Below are positions 15,919 through 24,920 of a DNA stretch of 42,295 bases, in pieces. The stretch's first letter is position 1. The number at the start of each line of letters is the position of its first letter. Position numbers and translations under genes: made by a program. The notes beneath the pieces are model-generated. The model was given only the letters and a program-made list of their open reading frames with translations. It searched no databases and was not told the origin of the DNA. Source of the DNA: Bacteroidota bacterium (GTDB taxonomy: Bacteria; Bacteroidota; Bacteroidia; 2-12-FULL-35-15); the NCBI GenBank assembly GCA_947447995.1, contig CANFLQ010000012.1:1-42295 (forward strand). Reading direction: 5' to 3'.

Positions 15919-18900
15919 AAACGCTCTGCTAACTCCAAATACAAAGCGGTATTGAACAAATCCTTTGTCTGTTGCCGGCATTTTATTAAGGAAAAATGGC
16001 ATATCAAAACGTAATATTAAGGGATTGATATTTTGTAATGCCCCAAATTTTTTGATAGTTAAAGCTGATCCCAATCCTGCATCAATGCGTACATCACTCA
16101 TTTTTAATACAGCATCATTTGCATCATTGTAGTTGATCATTCCTGCATCACCAAACAAATAAGTGGTTAGTTTAAAAGTTTTGGTTAACCAATTTTGTTT
16201 TTTTAATTTAATCAATCCACTAAATTCTAGTTCAGCATTTACGGCAGCTCCTGTTTGTCCTTTATAAGTGTATGCAACGCTACCATTACTTTGCATTTGC
16301 GGGGCAAGGTAACCGGAATATCCTCTAAGGTTTAGTCCGCCACCATATTGAAAGTAATTGGTAGTAGCGCCAATGCTTGCCCACGATGGATCAAAAGCTC
16401 CTTGGGAGCGTGTGTATTTATTGTCCATCATTTCTTCAGGATTAGCGCCTGCTAAAAATAAGGAAGATTCTTTCGCCCAATTTGTACCGGTTCCGTATTG
16501 TCCTACTAATCGGGTGTTGAGTAAAAAACGCCACAAACGCGTTCTGTTTATTACATTCAAATTAGCTGTTTGGTAATCGTAATCACTCATAAGTGCAGAA
16601 CTGCGTAATCCTAAATTGATATTTCCTGTTCCGTTTTTATAAATATAAGTATGTTCAAGCCCTATATTTAATGTATTATTCAGCTTGTCGGCTTCCCATT
16701 CTTGTGGTAATAATAAGTAATTCAAATCGTTAATCCTGCTTCTGTACATCGATTTAAAAAATAGATATACTTTATTTTTTCCGGATATGTCTTTTCTGTC
16801 AAAACCAACAGTATAACCGTTTAATCCATCCAATTTTTTTGCCGACAAATAAATAGAGGATTCTTTCATAAATTTGTCGGTAGCGGTTCTGTAATTTACT
16901 CTGAAACTAGCCTGATTGTAGCCCATCTTTGATGTAGAATGGTTCATATCATTTTGTGCTATTCCCATATTAAACCAAAGTGTTGCATCCACAATGTGTT
17001 TGTATTTCATATAGTTGCCATTGATATTTAATCCAAGTTTTATTCCATCATAACCATTGTACCAAATATCGGGGCGGGCAAAAGCTTCGTAAGCCGACCA
17101 ATTAGAAGGGTTGGAGATTTTTGAATCGAATTCAAATTTTATGGGTATGTACCTGCCATTGTTGAGCATATTTACATCTGCCAAGCGTTTACTCGGATCA
17201 ATTGTTATATCTTTTAATTTTTCAGGTAAAGTAATAGTAGTAGTATATGTTGGTTTAATTTTATCCCAGCCTATCCAGCGTGGCAATACAGTGGCGTTTG
17301 TTTTTTTTACAAACCAATTGTTTGGTATATGATAATTGTGAGCATTATCATTATTATCAATCACCGTAAAATCAATAGGCATTTGCATTCCTTTTCTTTC
17401 AAAAGTAATTTCGTATTCATTTTTAGCTTTACCGTGTTTGATGGATTTTATTTTATAGTCGATTGTTTTTGAAGATTCTATCCATTCATCAAAAAACCAG
17501 TTGAGGTCCACTTTTGTGTATTCTATTATTGAATTACGGAAATCCTCAAAATAAGGATGTGCAAATTTCCATTGATTTACATAATGTTGCATAGCACCTA
17601 AAAACAGCGAATCGCCCAAGGTATATTGAAGGTTGTAAAGCATGGTAGCCGTTTTAAAATATACCTGACGGTAACCTCCACCATGTCTTAAAGCTCCACC
17701 GTATCCATCGGAATGTACATTTATATTGGTTTCAACTTCCTTTGCAGCATCATTCATATATCCATTATATACTTCACTGTTTCTGATTAGGTCGGGATCA
17801 CTAAAATGTTCTACATATTTTGATTTTGCAGGCATCTCAATTCGGTATTTGCCATCTATTTTTTCACACGTCCATGCTGTTAAAAATTGAGTAAACCCTT
17901 CATCAAGTGCGGCTCTGTAAGTTTCGTTACTGCCCACCATTCCAAAAAACCAATTGTGGCTTATTTCATGAACCAAAAGGTCGCGGTAGCCTGGGTCATA
18001 GCCCCCATCCAGCGTAAGCATGGGATATTCCATACCATCTTGCGCATCGGCAACTATCATTTTGGGGTAACCGTACATTCCAAAATCTTCGGAATTAACT
18101 TTTATCACTTTAGCAGTATATTCAGCTGCATTTTGCCATCTGGAGGCGTGTGGTTCCTGTACCAGTGAAATACATTTGATACCATTCCATTCTGCTTCAC
18201 CAATACGGTAAGTCGGGTCTGTTGTAAGTGCAAAGTCATGCACATTTTCGGCATGGTATTTCCAGGTTTTTGTTGTGCCATCCGGTTCAATAATTACGGA
18301 AGGTTTTTCATTCCAGGGTTTATCTTTAAATTTTTTGACATCCAATTTTGCAATCAAATCAGCGGGCAACACTTCATTTTTATTTAATAAAGTTCCGGTA
18401 GCATCAACAATGTAATTGTTGGGCAATGTAAATGCAACATCGTACGTTCCAAAATCTCCATAAAATTCATGATCCAAATGCTGGTCGGTATCCCACCCAA
18501 ATTTTTTGTCATATACCGAAATGCGCGGATACCAGTGTACTACATCGTAATGTTTGTAGCCCCAAGCGTTAAAAAGTTTCATTCGGTTTCTAATTGTTCC
18601 ATTATCAAAATAGGTTTTGAAATCAATATTAAGAGTGATGCTTTCATTTGATTTTAGGGGCTTAGGCAGATATACTTTTAAAATAGTATTGTCCTGTTCC
18701 ATTTTTAACTCAACTCCATTTAAGGTGATTTTTGAAACATTGGTGCCAAGACCATCTTCCATGTATTTACCATATTTTAATTTGGTTGCATTGTTCTTAT
18801 AAAGATCCGATAAATAAGAACCTTTTGCTTGCGCATTGCTATATAAATGGAAATAAACAAAAGGCAATTCGTTTGGCGAATTGTTGGTATAGGTTAATTC

Positions 18901-19104
18901 GCTATTCCCGGTAATAATATCTGTTTTGTCGTCAAGCAAAACTATCATTTTATAATGAACATCTTGTTGCCAGTAGCCTTCATAAGGCTTTCTGTTTTTC
19001 CAATAGTATTTATTGGAAGTGCTTTGGTAATTGTTGGGAGGAAATTGAGCAAAAGCATTGGATATACATCCAATTAGCAACAGTGTAATAATTTTAGTTT
19101 TCAT
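15916..19104 (-). CDS. M1-family metallopeptidase with C-terminal Omp85-like outer-membrane barrel
   Basis: This 1062-residue protein has a signal peptide (about 1-19, ending AFAQ). Residues 40-640 are a gluzincin M1 peptidase: GMEYP (357-361, the GxMEN-like substrate site), HEISH (379-383) and ALDEG with E402 18 residues after the second zinc histidine. The catalytic set is complete. From about 685 the sequence turns into alternating aromatic/polar strands with GGLNLRGY (922-929), like the L6 RGF/Y motif of Omp85 proteins, then LFGDAG (983-988), DAGLGSAL, LRFDMPF, and a terminal phenylalanine after VFGVSRAF. That pattern fits a surface-antigen (D15-type) barrel. The length is well above stand-alone M1 enzymes (about 550-650 residues for bacterial secreted forms). 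It is 21 bases downstream of the GH39-like gene. Whether the barrel exports the peptidase is inferred. Confidence 0.85.
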   Translation of the reverse strand: MKTKIITLLLIGCISNAFAQFPPNNYQSTSNKYYWKNRKPYEGYWQQDVHYKMIVLLDDKTDIITGNSELTYTNNSPNELPFVYFHLYSNAQAKGSYLSDLYKNNATKLKYGKYMEDGLGTNVSKITLNGVELKMEQDNTILKVYLPKPLKSNESITLNIDFKTYFDNGTIRNRMKLFNAWGYKHYDVVHWYPRISVYDKKFGWDTDQHLDHEFYGDFGTYDVAFTLPNNYIVDATGTLLNKNEVLPADLIAKLDVKKFKDKPWNEKPSVIIEPDGTTKTWKYHAENVHDFALTTDPTYRIGEAEWNGIKCISLVQEPHASRWQNAAEYTAKVIKVNSEDFGMYGYPKMIVADAQDGMEYPMLTLDGGYDPGYRDLLVHEISHNWFFGMVGSNETYRAALDEGFTQFLTAWTCEKIDGKYRIEMPAKSKYVEHFSDPDLIRNSEVYNGYMNDAAKEVETNINVHSDGYGGALRHGGGYRQVYFKTATMLYNLQYTLGDSLFLGAMQHYVNQWKFAHPYFEDFRNSIIEYTKVDLNWFFDEWIESSKTIDYKIKSIKHGKAKNEYEITFERKGMQMPIDFTVIDNNDNAHNYHIPNNWFVKKTNATVLPRWIGWDKIKPTYTTTITLPEKLKDITIDPSKRLADVNMLNNGRYIPIKFEFDSKISNPSNWSAYEAFARPDIWYNGYDGIKLGLNINGNYMKYKHIVDATLWFNMGIAQNDMNHSTSKMGYNQASFRVNYRTATDKFMKESSIYLSAKKLDGLNGYTVGFDRKDISGKNKVYLFFKSMYRSRINDLNYLLLPQEWEADKLNNTLNIGLEHTYIYKNGTGNINLGLRSSALMSDYDYQTANLNVINRTRLWRFLLNTRLVGQYGTGTNWAKESSLFLAGANPEEMMDNKYTRSQGAFDPSWASIGATTNYFQYGGGLNLRGYSGYLAPQMQSNGSVAYTYKGQTGAAVNAELEFSGLIKLKKQNWLTKTFKLTTYLFGDAGMINYNDANDAVLKMSDVRIDAGLGSALTIKKFGALQNINPLILRFDMPFFLNKMPATDKGFVQYRFVFGVSRAF

Positions 19105-19125
19105 ATAATTGGGAATTCAATTTTT

Positions 19126-22100
19126 TTAATTTTTAATAATTTTGGTCAAATATATTTTAGATTCTATTTTTAATTTTAAATAATAAATTCCATTACTGAA
19201 TTCAGTAATATCAATTTCTATTTCGTTATCCAAACATAACATATTTTTTTTGAAAATTATTTTCGAATTAGAATCGTAAAGTTGGATATAACACGGATGG
19301 CTAATTTTGTTGCGTTTTGCAATTGTAAATTTTCCTGAATTAGGGTTTGGATAAATGTAAATCTCACCCCAATTTGTAGTTTCAATTATATCAGAATTGA
19401 GTAGTACAGTTATAGCCGTTGAATCACTATTTGAGCAATTATTAGTGTCAGTATATGTATATTTTAAATAGTGTGTGCCAACACCAGATATGGATGGGAC
19501 AAAATTAGTAGAATTAACACCTTTTCCAGAATATATACCTCCGCTTGGAGTGCCGAGCGGCATCGCAATTGTTTTCGAGTTGTATAATACAGTGTCAGGA
19601 AAAAATGCATCAATGTTAACTATGGGAGTTTTATTAATAATAAGTGATAAAGTTACAATGCTATCACAACCGTGAATAGATTTTAGAATATTGTTAAATG
19701 AGCCTGTCCTTGTTCGGAATTTGCCATTGATAAAAATACTATCGCCTTCACAAATTGAAACGGTGGAAATAGAACTATTAGTAACCCATGTAAATAGTTC
19801 TATTATGGATATGCTATCATTTCCTGCAACTGTTTTTAACGAATCGGTATATGTACCAGCTAAATGCCTGTATACTCCATTAATTAAGATACTATCGCCT
19901 GTGCAAATATAAATGGAAGAATAGCTGGTAAAAATAGGTTTAATTGAAAGTGTGATAGATACAATACTGTCACAATCATTTATTGTTTGTAAGGTATCGT
20001 TATACCTACCTGCTGTATACCTAAAAGTGCCATTAATTAGTATTCTATCTCCTTTATTAAGGGTTATGTTTTTAGTGGTGATAAAAGTAGGATTTATGAA
20101 AATAGTTGTTTTTACTATAGAGTCAATATGTTGATACGATTTTAATGTATCTGTGTAATTGCCAGATTTTTTGCGCCAATTATTATTAATTAAAACGCTG
20201 TCGCCCGAGCAAATTTTAAGTGTGTCAAATTTAGAAAAATGAACTTTAAAATTGGAGCAAATTGTATCACTAAAACACTTGTTTTTTGCAATTAAACAAA
20301 CAGTATATGTTGAAGATGAATAATTAAGGCTAAGCGTATCTTTATTTAAAAATGAAGAAAAATTATTAATGTTCCATCGAATTGAATCGTAATGCGTGCT
20401 GATATTTGTAAGGCTAAAAGAGTTTGGATTTAATGTATATGAAAAACCAGCAATAGGTTTAATGTTAGAGGTTGTTGCTGTTTTTGTGAGTTTAATTAAA
20501 TCCGTAAATGGAGGTTGGGCGCTTAAAGAAATAACATTATTTAGTAAATCTACTTTCCCTGAACTTATTAAAGTAAGTGAATCTGCTACTCGATATACAT
20601 TGTAAGAATAATTATCACATTGTAATAATTTATTCAAATTAATTCGATAACCTTTTGCCATTGATGAGTGGTCCGAAATTAAAATGTTTATGCTGTCTCC
20701 GGTAATTGATTTTCCTGCACAAATAGTTTTTCCTAAACTGTCGGCGCCACTTGTTGGTAATTTAAGAGGAGTTCTGTTTAGTTGATTGATGGCACGAAAT
20801 GTTGTTCCTGAATAATTGTATTTGCCATTTGATTCATCATACAATCCAAAAAGATATTCGTCTGTACGATACCAAAATATTTTATCTGGTCCATTATTTT
20901 GCCAGTAATTTAGTACGGAAGCAGCTTGCGATGCTATATATAAATTATTATGCCAAACGTTCAAATGGTTACTGTTGCCATCGTATTGCAAGGTATTTAC
21001 TTCGGTAACATATCTTTTGGTTTGCAATAGATTTCGTGTTGTAAGCATCGATTTTGCTAATGAATCGGCATACTTTAAGTGATAAGGGTTGGAGGTGTAA
21101 TAAATATGGTATGAAAAAAAATCTAATGGTAAATTACTTGTTTTAACAGAATCTAAAAATGTATTCAGAAAATTTGTATTAAATAAACTTGCGATAGCAG
21201 GTCCTCCAACAATTAATGTATTATCATAATTTTTTAATTTTTGCGATGTAATTCGGTATAACTTCACATATTGTGTTGGAGTTCCATTCCATTGTTCATT
21301 TAGGTCGGGTTCATTCCAAATCTCCCATTCTTTTATATTGTAATTGAAACCGTTATTCCAACCAGCGTTATAGTGTTTTACAATGTTTAAACACACATCG
21401 GCCCATTTGTTCATATCTGAAGGTGGTGTATTGTGCGTAGGATTAGCTTCATAGCTTTGCCCTAATCGAAACAGTATTTTACATCCTGCATTAATGGATG
21501 TTGTAATTGCTAGGTCTGTTGAACTAAAATTATATGCGTTAGGGTCAGATGCATTTTTACTCATGTCAGGAAAAATTGTTGAAATGTCGCATGCCCCGTA
21601 ATAATCATGAGTTCGAACATAGTTAATTCCTGTTTGTTTAAAATTGTTGGTTAAGTCAACACTGCCAGTTCGTTTAGGTCCAACATTTGTTCCCATATAA
21701 TTTGTTATGTTTCCCCAATTTCCTGCAATGTCAATATTGAAATTCGACCAAGTAGTATCCTTTACTTCTGTTAAGGAAAAATTATCAAAATAAGCATTGC
21801 CTCCCGTTCCTGTAAAAAAAATAAAAATGGATAGTCCTGTTGTATTTCCTGCTGGTACAGTAAATCTGGATTGAAATTTTTTCCAGTTAGTTGTTCCATT
21901 TACAGCAATTAAACCTGTTTCATAATTAACTTGATTTCCATTTGTGAAATTAAAATAGGGGAAAACATTTCCTATAAGATTATCGGTTTTAACATAATAC
22001 TCTAATAAATAATTTTTAAGTGGTTGTACAGCAACGGATTGAACAACACCTGCAGAAACAGTATTCGTATTATTTATGGTAATGTTTAAAGATGAATTTC

Positions 22101-22290
22101 CACTGTACTTTACAGTGTTTACTGTTGATACCGTAGCCCCCGTTGCATTTATTTTAGACCAATTTGTTGTTCCGTTTTCAAATCCTCTATTAAGTAATAA
22201 GTTTTGCGCTTGCATCCAGTTGGATGTAAGTAACAACGTAAATATAAAATATAATTTAGAGCTCAATTTTTTTTGTTTTTTAATTTCCAC
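19126..22290 (-). CDS. T9SS-exported GH39-like glycoside hydrolase with CBM, PKD and repeat region
   Basis: This 1054-residue protein starts with GTG. Layout: signal peptide (1-29, ending MQAQ); CBM4/9-type carbohydrate-binding module (30-175); TIM-barrel glycosidase (about 180-510) with the acid/base in WEIWNEPD (E327) and probable nucleophile in RYVTEVN (E430), closest to GH39 xylosidase/iduronidase-like enzymes; PKD-like domain (610-685); four 50-residue repeats (690-885) with the pattern C-GDS--ING--R--G-Y-D-L---CDSI; an Ig-like domain (890-965); and a T9SS sorting domain (975-1054; IYPNPNSGKFTI, NGIYYLKL). It is thus likely secreted through the outer membrane. The start overlaps the upstream GT2 gene by 11 bases. 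The sugar substrate is unknown. Confidence 0.82.
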   Translation of the reverse strand: MEIKKQKKLSSKLYFIFTLLLTSNWMQAQNLLLNRGFENGTTNWSKINATGATVSTVNTVKYSGNSSLNITINNTNTVSAGVVQSVAVQPLKNYLLEYYVKTDNLIGNVFPYFNFTNGNQVNYETGLIAVNGTTNWKKFQSRFTVPAGNTTGLSIFIFFTGTGGNAYFDNFSLTEVKDTTWSNFNIDIAGNWGNITNYMGTNVGPKRTGSVDLTNNFKQTGINYVRTHDYYGACDISTIFPDMSKNASDPNAYNFSSTDLAITTSINAGCKILFRLGQSYEANPTHNTPPSDMNKWADVCLNIVKHYNAGWNNGFNYNIKEWEIWNEPDLNEQWNGTPTQYVKLYRITSQKLKNYDNTLIVGGPAIASLFNTNFLNTFLDSVKTSNLPLDFFSYHIYYTSNPYHLKYADSLAKSMLTTRNLLQTKRYVTEVNTLQYDGNSNHLNVWHNNLYIASQAASVLNYWQNNGPDKIFWYRTDEYLFGLYDESNGKYNYSGTTFRAINQLNRTPLKLPTSGADSLGKTICAGKSITGDSINILISDHSSMAKGYRINLNKLLQCDNYSYNVYRVADSLTLISSGKVDLLNNVISLSAQPPFTDLIKLTKTATTSNIKPIAGFSYTLNPNSFSLTNISTHYDSIRWNINNFSSFLNKDTLSLNYSSSTYTVCLIAKNKCFSDTICSNFKVHFSKFDTLKICSGDSVLINNNWRKKSGNYTDTLKSYQHIDSIVKTTIFINPTFITTKNITLNKGDRILINGTFRYTAGRYNDTLQTINDCDSIVSITLSIKPIFTSYSSIYICTGDSILINGVYRHLAGTYTDSLKTVAGNDSISIIELFTWVTNSSISTVSICEGDSIFINGKFRTRTGSFNNILKSIHGCDSIVTLSLIINKTPIVNIDAFFPDTVLYNSKTIAMPLGTPSGGIYSGKGVNSTNFVPSISGVGTHYLKYTYTDTNNCSNSDSTAITVLLNSDIIETTNWGEIYIYPNPNSGKFTIAKRNKISHPCYIQLYDSNSKIIFKKNMLCLDNEIEIDITEFSNGIYYLKLKIESKIYLTKIIKN

Positions 22291-24238
22291 CTAATTTTCT
22301 CCAACATTTCCAAACAATGTTCATATCGTTTTCAATCTTGTAATTTTTGGAATATGCCAAAAGCAAACGGGTACGCGTATCCTCTGTAATTGTTAAATTT
22401 TTAATTGCATCCACCGGCGAAAGCACTGAAGTTTTTAATTTAGGTAAATGCTGTTGTTCATTATCACCATAGCCTACCCACGATTTTAGGTTAAATAAAA
22501 TAGCGAATGTGTTTTTTAGATAACCTGTTTTGTTATTTTGGAATAAAATTAAAATTGGGGAAAGTACTATAAATAAAAGGCTTGAAACAATATCAAACAT
22601 CCGTTTATTTCGTTTGTTGTTAGGTTTGCTAATTGAGTTAACATCAATAATATATAAATCACCGGCTGTGTCGATGGAGTTACTGCCAATGATAGACATA
22701 CTTTCGGGAGGAGCTATTTTAAAATCCACATTGGCCGAAATGAGGGTGTGCATATAATTGATAATATTTTGTGAAGTAATATCGCGGGAGCAAAAAATTA
22801 CTTCATTTATTTTATGGATTTTAATAATCTCTTCTATTTGATTAATTGTTCCAATATAATTTGGATAATCGTGTTCTATATCATCCGTACTTACAAACCC
22901 TATAAACCCTCCATTGATATTGGTTTGTTTTAAAAGTTCATTCACGCGTTTAAATTCTTCTTGTTTGCCTATAATGGCAATTCGTTTGCTTTTATCTGCA
23001 TTCAAATCAAAGGCTTTAAGTCCTGTAAAATGCAGTGCTAATCGTGAAATTAAATAAGATAAAATAACCCATCCCGTACCAAATAAAATTAATGCTCTTG
23101 AAAAGCGATATACTTCGGGTAATAAGGAATACCCAATTAAAATAAGACCTGTTCCTAATAAAACACCTCTTATTATCTTTAATAATTTAACGGGTTTGTC
23201 ATAACCTCCGCTAAGGTAGGTGTTGTATATCCAAATAAATGTATAGATTGTAAATGCAACTGATACTAGAGAATTAGAGTAGGAGCCACCTTCAATAAAT
23301 TTTATATTTTTTTCGTATTGATCTTTGATGAATAACAGACCTGTAAAAATTAATCCGAAGTCGAGCGCAGGCAATGCAATAGATTTGATAAATTGTATAG
23401 TAATTGCAACACCTGCACGAAAGTAAATAGCAAGGTTAATAATAATAGAAAAAAGTTTTGCATTATTTTGCGAAAAATGTTTTTGAGCAAAAATTACCAT
23501 TGCTCTGTAAAAAACAAATACATAATTAACGGTGCTTTTTTTTGTGCTTTCGCCTTTATAATGAATGATTCGGGTTTCAGGGAAATAATAATTTTTATAA
23601 CCGCCTAAAATAATTCGGTACGAAAGGTCGATGTCCTCTCCATACATAAAAAAAGTTTCATCCAGCAAACCAACTTTATCGAGGGTTGTTTTTCTTAACA
23701 ACATAAAAGCTCCGGCAAGTATTTCTACTTCGTTGATTTTATTTTCATCTAAAAAGCCTAAATGGTATTTCCCAAACGTATGTGATTTAGGAAAGATACT
23801 TGATAGTCCGCACATCTTATAAAATGCCACGGCTGGTGTTGGTAAACCGCGTTTAGATTCAGGTAAAAAGTTGCCTTTGCCATCCAACATTTTTACACCT
23901 AATCCGCCTGCATCTGGATGTGTATCCATAAAGGCAATCACTTTTTCAAATGTATCTTCTTCAACAACTGTATCGGGGTTTAAGAGTAAAATGTATTCGC
24001 TTTTTGCAATTTTTATTGCCTGATTATTGGCATAAGAAAATCCTGTATTTTTTTTATTTTCTATTAATTGAACTTCAGGGAATTTAGCCTTCAGCATTTC
24101 AATGGAGCCATCCACCGAGTTATTGTCAACAACAATTACTTCCGCACTAATGTTTTTAGTCGCCTTGCCAACAGAATGCAAGCACTGCTCTAAAAAGTGC
24201 TGCACGTTGTAATTGACAATAATGATTGTTAGTTTCAA
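22280..24238 (-). CDS. GT2 glycosyltransferase fused to a degenerate polyprenyl-phosphate sugar transferase
   Basis: This 652-residue protein has a TTG start (MKLTIIIVNYNV). Residues 1-250 are a GT2 rhamnosyltransferase-like domain: VVDNNSVDGS (36-45), LLLNPDT (84-90, DXD) and YGEDIDLSYR (199-208). Then come about four transmembrane helices (260-400), and a Rossmann-like domain (418-540; IAIIGKQEEFKRV, EVIFCSRD) as in WbaP/WcaJ-type transferases. Next is the KRMFDIVSSLLFIVLSPIL helix (545-563). The next part should be the catalytic Q-R-G...KFRTM block; it is missing, and the sequence resumes at KSWVGY (585-590) and an LSPVDA...YSKNY...DMNIVWK ending typical of that family's C-terminus. The second domain is therefore probably catalytically dead and may act as a membrane scaffold. 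Confidence 0.82.
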   Translation of the reverse strand: MKLTIIIVNYNVQHFLEQCLHSVGKATKNISAEVIVVDNNSVDGSIEMLKAKFPEVQLIENKKNTGFSYANNQAIKIAKSEYILLLNPDTVVEEDTFEKVIAFMDTHPDAGGLGVKMLDGKGNFLPESKRGLPTPAVAFYKMCGLSSIFPKSHTFGKYHLGFLDENKINEVEILAGAFMLLRKTTLDKVGLLDETFFMYGEDIDLSYRIILGGYKNYYFPETRIIHYKGESTKKSTVNYVFVFYRAMVIFAQKHFSQNNAKLFSIIINLAIYFRAGVAITIQFIKSIALPALDFGLIFTGLLFIKDQYEKNIKFIEGGSYSNSLVSVAFTIYTFIWIYNTYLSGGYDKPVKLLKIIRGVLLGTGLILIGYSLLPEVYRFSRALILFGTGWVILSYLISRLALHFTGLKAFDLNADKSKRIAIIGKQEEFKRVNELLKQTNINGGFIGFVSTDDIEHDYPNYIGTINQIEEIIKIHKINEVIFCSRDITSQNIINYMHTLISANVDFKIAPPESMSIIGSNSIDTAGDLYIIDVNSISKPNNKRNKRMFDIVSSLLFIVLSPILILFQNNKTGYLKNTFAILFNLKSWVGYGDNEQQHLPKLKTSVLSPVDAIKNLTITEDTRTRLLLAYSKNYKIENDMNIVWKCWRKLGGN

Positions 24239-24242
24239 GGTC

Positions 24243-24299
24243 GATGTGCTGATTAAATGATGTGCTGGTGTGCTAATAAAACGATGTGCTGATTAATTG
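24243..24299 (+). repeat. GATGTGCTGAT repeat array, left arm
   Basis: Four copies of the word GATGTGCT(G/A)(A/G)T or its variants TGTGCTAAT are seen in 57 bases directly after the stop of the four-helix-bundle gene (its 3' side). The right arm at 24857-24919 carries the same words in reverse complement. Together they frame the gene as an inverted repeat. Confidence 0.75.
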
Positions 24300-24304
24300 A
24301 AAAA

Positions 24305-24694
24305 CTAATTTGTAGTTGTGTTAATTTTTTGATTTTTTGTGGTTGATATTATTTTACTTAAAACTTTAATGATGCTTTCTATTTGTATTAAAAGAGTATC
24401 GCAATTAGGATAGTTTTCTGAATGTTGACAGAGTAATAACCAATATTTTGTTTCTTCTGCTTCTTTGGCAGAAATTTTTAATTTGTGGATAAAGTCGGCT
24501 TTGCTTTCTGCGTGTTGTGATTCATGTAGGTTTGCGCCAATGCTTGTACCACTTCTAAATAGTTGGTTTGATAAATTATATTTTTTTAATTTTTCTAACT
24601 CTTCTGTGTATACAATTATCTCTAACGAAAACTTAAATGTTAAATCGACAATTAAATTGCTTTTTTCGTTCTCAGATTTTTCTTTTTCAATCAT
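24305..24694 (-). CDS. Four-helix-bundle protein (S23 / bAvd family, TIGR02436-like)
   Basis: This 129-residue, helix-rich protein has the signature of the S23 four-helix-bundle family: FKFSLEIIVYTEELEKL, then LSNQLFRSGTSIGANLHES (about 42-60), then DFIHKLKISAKEAEETKYWL. Homologues are encoded within intervening sequences of 23S rRNA genes in Leptospira and others, and the DGR accessory protein Avd has the same fold; RNA binding is suspected for the family. The N-terminus MIEKEKSENEKSN is highly charged. There is no reverse transcriptase here. The gene is boxed in by inverted GATGTGCTGAT arrays and a duplicated 5' fragment lies 70 bases upstream, suggesting an element-like history. Molecular function is unknown. 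Confidence 0.85.
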   Translation of the reverse strand: MIEKEKSENEKSNLIVDLTFKFSLEIIVYTEELEKLKKYNLSNQLFRSGTSIGANLHESQHAESKADFIHKLKISAKEAEETKYWLLLCQHSENYPNCDTLLIQIESIIKVLSKIISTTKNQKINTTTN

Positions 24695-24701
24695 ATTAGT
24701 T

Positions 24702-24739
24702 GATGTGCTGATGTGCTAATTTGTTAATGTGCTGATGTT
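24702..24739 (+). repeat. GATGTGCTGAT repeats just upstream of the four-helix-bundle gene
   Basis: Three or so repeat words (GATGTGCTGATGTGCTAATT, then AATGTGCTGATG) lie immediately 5' of the four-helix-bundle gene start and in the same orientation as the left arm. They separate the intact gene from its truncated copy. Confidence 0.7.
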
Positions 24740-24763
24740 TTTTTTGTTTCCTTTTTTCTTCTT

Positions 24764-24823
24764 TTAAATTATTTTTCTAGGTCCGTTGCTTTTTTCGTTC
24801 TGAGCTTTTTCTTTTTCAATCAT
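24764..24823 (-). pseudogene. Truncated duplicate of the 5' end of the four-helix-bundle gene
   Basis: Bases 24789-24823 repeat bases 24660-24694, which are the start of the intact gene, with two mismatches. The remnant still reads MIEKEKAQNEKSN and then diverges (GPRKII) into a TAA at 24764-24766. It shares its ATG and the first 13 codons with the intact copy, so it is a leftover of an earlier or partly deleted copy. It is not expected to encode a working product. Confidence 0.75.
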
Positions 24824-24856
24824 AAAATATATTTAATTATATTAATTTTTACTTAA

Positions 24857-24919
24857 TCAGCACATCAGCACATCAACTCATCAGCACATCTTTTTATCAG
24901 CACATCAGCACATCAGCAA
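24857..24919 (-). repeat. GATGTGCTGAT repeat array, right arm (inverted)
   Basis: About six copies of ATCAGCACATC (the reverse complement of GATGTGCTGAT) run up to 2 bases before the recR stop codon. They are complementary to the array at 24243-24299, so a read-through transcript could form a long stem enclosing the four-helix-bundle gene. Confidence 0.75.
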
Positions 24920-24920
24920 A

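Noticed and set aside
24305-24694. Diversity-generating retroelement, because the protein is Avd-like
   Set aside because: No reverse transcriptase, template/variable repeat pair or target protein gene is in the window.
24305-24694. Ribosomal protein S23, the old family label
   Set aside because: The label comes from genes embedded in rRNA intervening sequences; there is no evidence that the protein is ribosomal.
24243-24919. CRISPR-like appearance of the repeated GATGTGCTGAT words
   Set aside because: The units are 8-11 bases, vary in sequence, lack spacers of uniform length, are inverted on the two sides of a gene and no cas gene is nearby.
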